Shown here: piece by piece, positions 7,164 to 13,648 of the stretch | Position numbering within the stretch: position 1 is the stretch's first letter | Layout of the letters: the number at the start of each line of letters is the position of its first letter | Notes under the pieces: generated by a model | The model's input: only the letters and a program-made list of their open reading frames with translations | Told to the model about the DNA's origin: nothing | Databases searched by the model: none | Assembly (NCBI GenBank): GCA_041618535.1 | Contig: JBFKFP010000042.1 | Coordinates: forward strand, 1-19,773 | Length of the DNA: 19,773 bases | Origin: SHLJ01 sp041618535 | GTDB taxonomy: Bacteria > Bacteroidota > Bacteroidia > Flavobacteriales > Flavobacteriaceae | Direction: 5' to 3' | Position numbers and translations under genes: made by a program

Positions 7164-7519
7164 GATGTTTTTGTATTTATTAGTGTGAAAGTTAATTATA
7201 ATTTAAGGAATAGCCAATATGGGTTCCTGTCATTAAAGAATACTACCGATCAATGGAATTTTTTTAATTCTGGTTAGGCCGTTCTTATACCTTGGAATGT
7301 TGTAGGTTGACCTATGATGACCTCAAGGTGTCGTCTGATGGATGATCGGAACTGGCCATCGCGATCCTTCCTAAACGCAGAATGAGACGTATCTCCCTTG
7401 TCACTGAAGGAGGCTTTAACCCCATTTGGCTTCGCTCACCTTCTTAAATTGGGATGATAAATTCAACGGGAATGATCAGGCTGCTGGTTGGTAAAACACT
7501 ATGCTCAAACACACGATTT
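7164..7519. other. 356-bp non-coding gap, possible dispersed-repeat remnant
   Basis: No convincing gene is present. The sodC end of the gap is A/T-rich and must hold the sodC leader; I found no TAnnTTTG box there, but GGAACCC on the minus strand (7221-7227) is like an ECF -35. The part from about 7300 to 7455 is richer in G+C and has short inverted repeats, for example GAGA/TCTC around CGTA at 7384-7395. Its minus strand reads AAGGGAGATACGTCTCATTC, which reminds me of short interspersed repeats seen in Flavobacteriia. A 25-codon reading frame overlaps the hydrolase stop but has no supporting features. Confidence 0.35.
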
Positions 7520-8734
7520 TCAATCATCGATGAGTTGAGTGTTTACCTGAATTTCTCCGTGAAGGGTTCGGTGAACGGGACATTTGTCTGCGATTTCAAG
7601 AATTTTCTTTTTCTGACTTTCATCGAGCTCTCCCTGCAGTTTAATCCCTCTTTCAAACAGATCGATCTTTGAAGTTTTTTTCTCACATTCTTTGCAATCT
7701 TCAGCATGGGTGTTCTTGTGGGAGGTGTGAACTTCAATATTCTCAAGAGACCAGCCTTTTCGCCTCACATACATCTGTACGGTCATTGCGGTACAGGCAC
7801 TTAAGCCAGCTGAAATAAAATCGTAAGGAGAAGGTCCGAAATCATTTCCTCCAAAGGGAATGGGTTCATCTGCGGTCAAATTATGCCGGCCGGCTTTCAG
7901 CCTTGTTGTAAAACCATCCTCGGCATCGAGGCTGGCCAGTACCTGGTGATCGGTTTCCAGCTTGGGTTCCTCATCGGTTTTTATGTACCGCATGGCCCAT
8001 TGTGCAATAGTGTGCCCCGTATATTCTCCATCGCGGCTGTTGGAAAGAAGATGGTCTGCTCCTTCGAGGGATATAAAGCTTTTCGGATGACGAGCCGATT
8101 TATAGATTTCCTCTGCATTCTTAATCCCAACAATATGATCCTGGGGTGAATGCATTACTAAAAGGGCGCTGTTAATTCCTGTCGCAATCTCATCGGTGGC
8201 GTGGCGCTTTACGTCATCCAGGAATTGCTCTCTTATCTTATACTCAAAACCACCTATTTCAACGTCAATCTCTCCTTCAGACCGCAGTTCGTCAATCTGT
8301 CGTTTGAACAGGTGGGTTACATGGTCGGCGCTTGAAGGCGCACCAATTGTTGCCACGGCCTTGATATTTACCAATTGCCTGGCAGCATGAATAACAGCTG
8401 CACCACCTAACGAGTGGCCAACCATTAAGGCCGGAGCCTTAAAATTTTCAGTCAGGTATTCTGAAGCATGAATTAAGTCGGAGATGTTTCCACTGAAATT
8501 GGTCTCCCTGAATTCGCCCTGGCTTTGTCCTAATCCCGTAAAATCGAAACGCAGAACTCCGAAGCCATGAGAACTTAAGGCCCTGCTTATGGTTCTTACT
8601 GTATTCAGATTCTTGGTGCAAGTGAAGCAGTGTGCAAAAATTGCGAAATTATGGGGATGACGGTCTACCGGAAGTTCCAACCGGCCTGATAACACTTCAC
8701 CTTCTTTATTATAAAATTCAATTGTTTTAGTCAT
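7520..8734 (-). CDS. Bifunctional alpha/beta hydrolase / OsmC-family protein
   Basis: I start this at ATG 8734 (404 residues, MTKTIEFYNKEGE). An upstream in-frame TTG at 8800 would add 22 unlikely residues and run into an Fnr-like site. Residues 1-255 are an alpha/beta hydrolase with nucleophile elbow GHSLGG (Ser108) and probable acid and base at Asp199 and His228. Residues about 265-404 are an OsmC domain with its redox cysteines in LSACTAMTVQ (Cys314) and DKCPVHRTL (Cys385), which reduce organic hydroperoxides. An extra CKEC pair (Cys347, Cys350) lies between them. This domain fusion is a known bacterial architecture; the hydrolase substrate is unknown. It is divergent from the universal stress gene. 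Confidence 0.9.
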   Translation of the reverse strand: MTKTIEFYNKEGEVLSGRLELPVDRHPHNFAIFAHCFTCTKNLNTVRTISRALSSHGFGVLRFDFTGLGQSQGEFRETNFSGNISDLIHASEYLTENFKAPALMVGHSLGGAAVIHAARQLVNIKAVATIGAPSSADHVTHLFKRQIDELRSEGEIDVEIGGFEYKIREQFLDDVKRHATDEIATGINSALLVMHSPQDHIVGIKNAEEIYKSARHPKSFISLEGADHLLSNSRDGEYTGHTIAQWAMRYIKTDEEPKLETDHQVLASLDAEDGFTTRLKAGRHNLTADEPIPFGGNDFGPSPYDFISAGLSACTAMTVQMYVRRKGWSLENIEVHTSHKNTHAEDCKECEKKTSKIDLFERGIKLQGELDESQKKKILEIADKCPVHRTLHGEIQVNTQLIDD

Positions 8735-8795
8735 GTTAATCCGTTTTTTAAATGAGTGGTATCTGCTATATACCCTTTCTCTCTTGAGTTCGAAT

Positions 8796-8807
8796 GACAA
8801 TTATCAT
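8796..8807 (+). promoter_or_regulatory. Crp/Fnr-type box upstream of universal stress gene
   Basis: TGACAATTATCA fits TGA(T/C)-N4-(A/G)TCA and is extended by AA and TT flanks into a 16-bp near-palindrome. Its centre (8801.5) is 32 bp upstream of the centre of a TATTTTTG box, the class II arrangement. It matches the two other sites in this window and a Crp/Fnr gene is present at 18593. Confidence 0.6.
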
Positions 8808-8829
8808 TTTTTTCCCGCAATAATGGTGA

Positions 8830-8837
8830 TATTTTTG
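8830..8837 (+). promoter_or_regulatory. Candidate -7 box of the universal stress gene
   Basis: TATTTTTG is a full match to the Bacteroidetes TAnnTTTG -7 element. It predicts a transcript start near 8843 and a leader of about 92 bases. No clear -33 TTTG is present, as expected for an activator-dependent promoter. Confidence 0.5.
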
Positions 8838-8934
8838 AGTAGAGATGATTGTGCTAATAGCGACATCCAATTAAATAGTTTTAAATTTACCTTGAAAACC
8901 TCGGTTTCACAACTGGTAATTAAATGTAAAACTT

Positions 8935-9768
8935 ATGAAAAAAATTATTGTACCCATTGATTTTTCAGAGCATTCTGAATATGCATTGGAAGCCGCCGCC
9001 ATAATTGCTCAGAAACATGAAGCCGAGATCCTGGCCTTGCATATGCTCGAGATCTCAGACGCCATTTTGACACAGAACACTGGTGAACAACAATCAAAAG
9101 CATTTTTCCTTTTAAAACTGGCCGAGAAGAGATTTGATCAATTTTTAAAAAGAGATTTTCTTGAGAATATCAAGGTTACTCCTATAGTTAAACATTTCAA
9201 GGTATTCAGCGAGGTAAATGATGTAGCTGAAGAACAGAATGCTGATCTCATTGTTATGGGATCTCATGGAGCCAGCGGAGTAAAGGAGTTTTTTGTTGGC
9301 TCGAATACTGAAAAGGTGGTCAGGCATAGTGAAATCCCCGTGCTTGTGATAAAACATAATCCAATCTTGATGGATTTTGAACACGTGGTTTTCGCCTGTG
9401 ATTTTTCAGAAGATTCCGTGAAACCTTACAACGACGCCAAGGAGTTATTTGGAAAAATGGGTTCTACAATACATATGGTATATGTTAACCTTCCCAATAT
9501 CGGCTTCCGAAGCACTCCGGAAATGGAGAAACGCGTTGCCGAATTTATGAAAAAAGCGGAGGGTAACCTTGAAGGGATGAACAAAGTAGCTTATGTAAGT
9601 GATTACTCTGTTGAGCAGGGAATAATCTCATATGCCAACGTAATAGGCGCCGATCTGATAGCAATTGCTACTCATGGTCGCACCGGATTAGCCCACTTTT
9701 TTGAAGGTAGCATTTCAGAGGACCTCGCAAATCATTCAACTTTGCCGGTCATGACATTTAAGATTTAA
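8935..9768 (+). CDS. Tandem-domain universal stress protein
   Basis: This is a 277-residue protein from ATG 8935 with two UspA domains. Domain 1 (residues 1-142) opens with KKIIVPIDFSEHSEYAL and carries the ATP-binding signature GSHGASG...GS at 109-123. Domain 2 (about 148-277) opens with VVFACDFSEDS and carries THGRTG...GS at 246-259. Both keep the G-x2-G-x9-G-S pattern, so both may bind ATP. Universal stress proteins accumulate under starvation, redox and low-oxygen stress; their targets are often unknown. The gene is alone in its transcription unit, between a Fnr-like promoter and a strong terminator. This suggests it belongs to the same low-oxygen regulon as the cbb3 genes. Confidence 0.92.
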   Translation: MKKIIVPIDFSEHSEYALEAAAIIAQKHEAEILALHMLEISDAILTQNTGEQQSKAFFLLKLAEKRFDQFLKRDFLENIKVTPIVKHFKVFSEVNDVAEEQNADLIVMGSHGASGVKEFFVGSNTEKVVRHSEIPVLVIKHNPILMDFEHVVFACDFSEDSVKPYNDAKELFGKMGSTIHMVYVNLPNIGFRSTPEMEKRVAEFMKKAEGNLEGMNKVAYVSDYSVEQGIISYANVIGADLIAIATHGRTGLAHFFEGSISEDLANHSTLPVMTFKI

Positions 9769-9786
9769 GTAATTATTTTGTTTATG

Positions 9787-9809
9787 GAATGTGAGAACCA
9801 CATTCTTTT
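9787..9809 (+). terminator. Weak first terminator hairpin after universal stress gene
   Basis: GAATGTG (9787-9793) pairs with CACATTC (9799-9805) around a five-base loop, followed by four T. It lies 18 bp after the stop codon and just before a much stronger terminator. Confidence 0.45.
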
Positions 9810-9813
9810 GAAG

Positions 9814-9846
9814 AAAAAGAGCCGGAAATGTTTCCGGCTCTTTTTT
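9814..9846. terminator. Strong bidirectional terminator
   Basis: AGAGCCGGAAA (9818-9828) pairs with TTTCCGGCTCT (9831-9841), flanked by an A run on the left and a T run on the right. The stem with T tract therefore works on both strands. It ends the universal stress gene (plus) and the SafE gene at the end of the cbb3 operon (minus, stop at 9847). Confidence 0.92.
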
Positions 9847-10548
9847 TTAATGACAGTTCATATTTCCGTTGACCATATCGACCGCAGGTTCTGGTGAGAT
9901 AAAGGGTATACCGAGTCCCATCCCGCGCAAAACAAATAAAATTCCAATTAGCACAATGAAGACCGGGATTGCTTTCCTAATTCTAGTTTTAAGGCGTGTA
10001 TTCAGGAAATTTCCGGCATAAACCGCGGTGGTCATCATAGGAATTGTTCCCACCCCAAAGAGTAACATATAAAAAACCCCGTTTAAGGCCGTAGCCGTTG
10101 CCACCGAGCCGATAGCTCCCATATAGACGAGGCCGCAGGGCAAAAATCCATTTAGAATGCCGATGGTAAGCAGGATATCCGGACTTTTCTTCTTAAGAGC
10201 TTCCCCAAGTGCCGACTTCAATTTAGAAATCAACCGGTATACCGGCCTTGTAAGTGAGAAACCTGAAAGCCATTTGGGGTTCCAGAAAACTGCCGTAATC
10301 ATTATCAGCCCGATAAGAATAGAAAGTTGTTGCTGAAGTCCGAAAAGGGAAAAATTCTTTCCCAGCCAGCCAAAAATCAATCCGATAATGCCGTAGCTGA
10401 ATAGTCGTCCAAGATGATACATGCTGATCTGGAAAATCCTCCGGCCGGAATGACCTCTGTCCACAGGAAGCATAAAGGCGATTGGGCCACACATGCCTAT
10501 GCAATGCATACTTCCTAGTAATCCCAGTATAAATCCGGACCAGAGCAT
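9847..10548 (-). CDS. SafE / DsbD_2-type membrane protein of the cbb3 locus
   Basis: I start this at ATG 10548 (233 residues), 2 bp after the ccoH stop; an upstream TTG is less likely. About six transmembrane helices are visible. The opening GLLGSMHCIGMCGPIAFMLP (His15, Cys16, Met19, Cys20) and a second block NGFLPCGLVYMGA in the middle are hallmarks of the family annotated as sulfite exporter TauE/SafE or DsbD_2. The conserved Cys/Met/His in the first helix, a C-terminal tail ending MNCH, and its constant place behind cbb3 genes point to copper or thiol handling in oxidase assembly rather than sulfite export. That role is inference. Confidence 0.82.
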   Translation of the reverse strand: MLWSGFILGLLGSMHCIGMCGPIAFMLPVDRGHSGRRIFQISMYHLGRLFSYGIIGLIFGWLGKNFSLFGLQQQLSILIGLIMITAVFWNPKWLSGFSLTRPVYRLISKLKSALGEALKKKSPDILLTIGILNGFLPCGLVYMGAIGSVATATALNGVFYMLLFGVGTIPMMTTAVYAGNFLNTRLKTRIRKAIPVFIVLIGILFVLRGMGLGIPFISPEPAVDMVNGNMNCH

Positions 10549-10550
10549 GA

Positions 10551-10994
10551 TCAATACAAGATTTCCTCTTTGAATAAATAATCGACTCCCTTATATTGCC
10601 AATCTACATAAATGTTCCAACGACCATCCAATAAACTATCGTCAGGTATGAGCAAATAATGATTAGACAGTGAAATTGGCACTTCCAAGTCTAATTGTTT
10701 ATTAGATGGTCTGTATAGGAACACTTTACCGTTTATCTCTTTGAAATCGAGTTCAGCAGGGAATTCGATGCGGAGTCCTTCCGTTGTTTTTTCCCATTTT
10801 ACATTTGTGGACAGTTTCCTGGCGTTACTCTCCTTGTCTATATTTTTCTGATACTCCAGTTCTTCCTTGTAATACTCTTCTGTAACCAGATCATGATCGT
10901 ATTCGTCCGTATTCATCTTTATCACGAAAAACATGATAAATCCTATAAAAAGTATGAATGCGATCACTATTCCGGTTCCCCAATTTATTTTCAT
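10551..10994 (-). CDS. ccoH: CcoH/FixH-family cbb3 assembly protein
   Basis: I start this at ATG 10994 (147 residues, MKINWGTGIVIAF). The upstream TTG at 11027 would overlap the ccoG end and adds no family sequence. One N-terminal transmembrane helix (residues about 6-27) is followed by DHDLVTEEYYKEELEYQKNI, the conserved post-membrane block of FixH proteins. A beta-rich periplasmic domain follows with DGRWNIYVDWQYKG near the end. FixH/CcoH is a membrane factor needed for stable assembly of cbb3 oxidase. It sits 10 bp after ccoG and 2 bp before the SafE gene, clearly in one operon. Confidence 0.85.
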   Translation of the reverse strand: MKINWGTGIVIAFILFIGFIMFFVIKMNTDEYDHDLVTEEYYKEELEYQKNIDKESNARKLSTNVKWEKTTEGLRIEFPAELDFKEINGKVFLYRPSNKQLDLEVPISLSNHYLLIPDDSLLDGRWNIYVDWQYKGVDYLFKEEILY

Positions 10995-11004
10995 AACAGT
11001 TTTT

Positions 11005-12435
11005 TTAATTATAACTTCTCGGACCAAGGAAGTTGATCGTAGTGGTCTCGATCAGTTCCTCTCCGCTTAACACCTCAATGGTGAATTTATTTTTGTCTCC
11101 TTTTAACTCGGCCTGGGGTACTTCTATGAAAAGTGTTCCTTCAGCCAACCCCTGTTCCGGGACATTGAGTTCACCAGTTGCGGATACCAACTTTATCTCG
11201 CCTTCTACCTTGCGTAACCTGAAGGTTACCTCTTCGATTTTCCTGGTCGTTTTATTGATCAGCTTATAGGTGAACACATTACTTATCATATCGTTTTCCT
11301 TTTTTTCATAAAGGGTTCCTGGTAATCTCAGTACCCTTGCCTCAACCTCGTTTCTCAGGGCCATCATTCCCAGAAAGACGCCAACAAGGATGGTTAGAAC
11401 TGCAATATATCCCTTCATTCTTGCGGTTAGCCTGAATTTTATCTTCCTTTCAATGTTGGCTTCACTTGCATATCGGATAAGGCCTTTGGGGAAGCCTATT
11501 TTATCCATGATGGTGTCGCACTCATCGATACATGCTGTACAATTAACACATTCCAGCTGCGTCCCGTTCCTAATATCTATACTTGTAGGGCAAACATAGA
11601 CACACTGCAGGCAGTTGATGCAATCACCATGCCCCAGGGCCTTACGATCTTCTCCCTTCCTGAATTTTTTTCTTCCATTTTCTCCTTCACCCCGCTTATG
11701 GTCATAGGCCACTACAATGGACTGATTGTCGAGTAACACACCCTGGAGCCTTCCATAAGGGCAGGCAATGATGCAAACCTGCTCCCTGAACCATGCAAAT
11801 ACAAAATAGAACACAGCCGTAAAGATGAGAAGCGGGACCAGGGTGCCCATATGATTGGCTGGCCCCTCATTGATGTATCGCAACAACTTATCTCCACCGA
11901 TGAGGTAAGCCAGGAAAATATTGGCGATTAAAAATGAGATTATGACAAAGAACGTCCATTTCAAAACCCTTTTTCTGATCTTTTCAGCATTCCATGGTTG
12001 CCTGGCCAGTTTCATCTGTTTATTCCTGTCTCCATCAATCCAGAACTCAATTCTCCGGAACACCATTTCCATAAAAATGGTCTGCGGACAAATCCAACCG
12101 CAGAAAATCCTTCCGAAACCAACCGTGAACAAGGTTATAAAGATCACACCTATGATCATGGAGATCACGAAGAGATGAAAATCCTGTGGCCAGAATGGAA
12201 AGCCGAAAATATTAAATCGGCGCTCCAGAACATTGAACAGCAGGAACTGGTTACCATTAACTTTTATGAACGGAGCTGCAAAAAGGAAAGCCAGCAGGAA
12301 ATAACTGACCCACTTTCGCTTTTCGTAAAAGGGTCCGCTAGGTTTTTTCGGATAGATCCAGGCGCGTTTTCCTTCTTCGGTTACGGTTGCGATCGAATCT
12401 CTAAACACTTCATTTTCATTATTGTCCACAAGCAC
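11005..12435 (-). CDS. ccoG: CcoG/FixG cbb3 accessory iron-sulfur protein
   Basis: Up to 476 residues. Only GTG starts are available: 12435 (reported) or 12429, which would give MDNNENEV and fits the family's N-terminus at least as well. There are about five transmembrane helices. Cysteine clusters are CGWIC (112-116) and CIIACP (221-225) in the membrane part. Two ferredoxin-type 4Fe-4S sets follow, with Cys272/275/278/282 and Cys296/299/302/306. A C-terminal Ig-like periplasmic domain comes after the last helix (about 345-365). CcoG is known as a cupric reductase that supports copper insertion into cbb3 oxidase. It is 56 bp downstream of ccoP and 10 bp upstream of ccoH. Confidence 0.93.
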   Translation of the reverse strand: MLVDNNENEVFRDSIATVTEEGKRAWIYPKKPSGPFYEKRKWVSYFLLAFLFAAPFIKVNGNQFLLFNVLERRFNIFGFPFWPQDFHLFVISMIIGVIFITLFTVGFGRIFCGWICPQTIFMEMVFRRIEFWIDGDRNKQMKLARQPWNAEKIRKRVLKWTFFVIISFLIANIFLAYLIGGDKLLRYINEGPANHMGTLVPLLIFTAVFYFVFAWFREQVCIIACPYGRLQGVLLDNQSIVVAYDHKRGEGENGRKKFRKGEDRKALGHGDCINCLQCVYVCPTSIDIRNGTQLECVNCTACIDECDTIMDKIGFPKGLIRYASEANIERKIKFRLTARMKGYIAVLTILVGVFLGMMALRNEVEARVLRLPGTLYEKKENDMISNVFTYKLINKTTRKIEEVTFRLRKVEGEIKLVSATGELNVPEQGLAEGTLFIEVPQAELKGDKNKFTIEVLSGEELIETTTINFLGPRSYN

Positions 12436-12491
12436 CGTTCTTTGATTTCAATTGAAGCGTTTAATTGGTCAATTCAACAGCATCCCATCAA

Positions 12492-13460
12492 TCAAGATCC
12501 GCCGGAACCGCTTTCAGCAGCCACATTCAGGCTGTCGGCAGCCGGCGTATTAACCTCCTCTGCAGGTTCAGACATGGATTCTGCATCCGGATCTATCCAG
12601 ATCTCACCTTCAGCTTCTTTCGGTTTTACCGGCGATGTTCCCCGGAATTGCAATACATAGCTGCTAACCTGAGCGATCTCGGCAGGTTTCAAACTCTGTT
12701 TCCAGGCGATCATACCTTTCCCGTCGCGGCCTCCCTCTGAAACGGTTTTGAACACATTCTTTATTCCACCACCAAGAATCCAATAATCATCGGTGAGGTT
12801 TGGTCCAATACCGCCGCCTCCGTCACTCATATGACAGGCTACACAATTCTGTTCAAAAATTCGTTTGCCATTGCTCAGGTCGGAAGCTTCGGTAAGCAAT
12901 TCAACCGTGTTTATATCGACCAGGTCTTTGGCAGTCTTTTTATACTCTTCTATGGCTTTTTCAGCCGCCGCATATTCAGCAGCCAATTCCTCAGCCTGCC
13001 CGGGTCCGTCGAAAATGTGATATCTCACCAGGTAAACCGCTGCAAATACAATGGTTGCATAGAAGCCGTACAGCCACCATGGCGGGAGTGAGTTATCCAA
13101 TTCCCTGATGCCGTCGTAATTGTGATCAAGAATGATCTCAGACTCCTCAGTAATTGGCTTCGACCTGGTTAAGGACTTATAAAGTTTATCCATCCAGGCA
13201 AATTTCGGCCCTGTGTTCTTCGCCGCGAGATAACGCGCCTTGCTGGCTTCATCCATCGATTGGAACATAACATTTTCAAGCGAGCCGATTATGGCTTCTA
13301 ATGCGATCAGGATCAACAACACAAGGAAAAGAAACAGAAGAACTGCCGGGTACTCAATAAAGGCCGGTTGTTCTCCCGACTCAATGAAATACTCAACGAG
13401 GCCAAAGATGATAAAGAATATGACCGGGACGCGTATATATGATGGAATCAGGCTTTTCAT
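12492..13460 (-). CDS. ccoP: cbb3 oxidase subunit III, mono-heme CcoP
   Basis: This is a 322-residue protein from ATG 13460. Two N-terminal transmembrane helices lie at about residues 8-27 and 38-60. The CcoP core segment HNYDGIRELDNSLPPWWLYGF (113-133) with a third helix (to about 148) follows. After an Ala/Glu-rich linker comes one cytochrome c domain with CVACH (206-210) and probable axial Met250. Only one CxxCH exists, whereas proteobacterial CcoP has two. The last 50 residues are an acidic, Pro/Ala/Ser-rich tail. The subunit passes electrons to CcoNO. Its start overlaps the ccoQ stop by 4 bp (ATGA), indicating coupling. Confidence 0.92.
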   Translation of the reverse strand: MKSLIPSYIRVPVIFFIIFGLVEYFIESGEQPAFIEYPAVLLFLFLVLLILIALEAIIGSLENVMFQSMDEASKARYLAAKNTGPKFAWMDKLYKSLTRSKPITEESEIILDHNYDGIRELDNSLPPWWLYGFYATIVFAAVYLVRYHIFDGPGQAEELAAEYAAAEKAIEEYKKTAKDLVDINTVELLTEASDLSNGKRIFEQNCVACHMSDGGGGIGPNLTDDYWILGGGIKNVFKTVSEGGRDGKGMIAWKQSLKPAEIAQVSSYVLQFRGTSPVKPKEAEGEIWIDPDAESMSEPAEEVNTPAADSLNVAAESGSGGS

Positions 13461-13642
13461 AATCTATTGTCGTTTTGGTTTTCTAATGGGATATTACTTA
13501 CTTTTCTGATATACTCTTTCTTGGCGGTAAGTACCCACCAGAACAAGATGACGAAAAAAAAGAAAAATATTAAAAGGGAGATGATGGGATAGATCTCTAT
13601 CCCGGTAATGCTCTCCATATGGTTTTTAACGAATTTCAGCAT
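13457..13642 (-). CDS. ccoQ: CcoQ/FixQ-like small cbb3 subunit
   Basis: This is a 61-residue protein from ATG 13642. One transmembrane helix at about 19-38 (YPIISLLIFFFFFVILFWWV) is followed by a basic cytoplasmic tail (LTAKKEYIRKVSNIPLENQ). Size, topology and position between ccoNO (6 bp) and ccoP (4-bp overlap) identify it as CcoQ, which stabilises the oxidase complex. Sequence similarity alone would be too weak to prove this. Confidence 0.82.
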   Translation of the reverse strand: MLKFVKNHMESITGIEIYPIISLLIFFFFFVILFWWVLTAKKEYIRKVSNIPLENQNDNRL

Positions 13643-13648
13643 GGCGAT

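Noticed and set aside
7384..7395. GAGACGTATCTC as a regulator-binding palindrome
   Set aside because: The central four bases do not pair, the stem is only four pairs, and no promoter is nearby.
7443..7524. A 25-codon minus-strand frame starting in the hydrolase stop region (MIENRVFEH...)
   Set aside because: It is short, has no ribosome-binding cue beyond the overlap and shows no recognisable motif; chance is the simpler explanation.
8757..8775. Inverted repeat GGTAT...ATACC upstream of the hydrolase gene
   Set aside because: Five-bp arms with a seven-base A/T-rich loop are expected by chance; there is no T run and no matching copy elsewhere.
8735..8800. Upstream TTG start for the hydrolase/OsmC gene
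   Set aside because: It would add 22 residues not typical of the family and run into the Fnr-like box; ATG 8734 fits the domain start.
10995..11027. Upstream TTG start for ccoH
   Set aside because: The extra 11 residues overlap ccoG and do not belong to the FixH family; ATG 10994 directly precedes the membrane helix.
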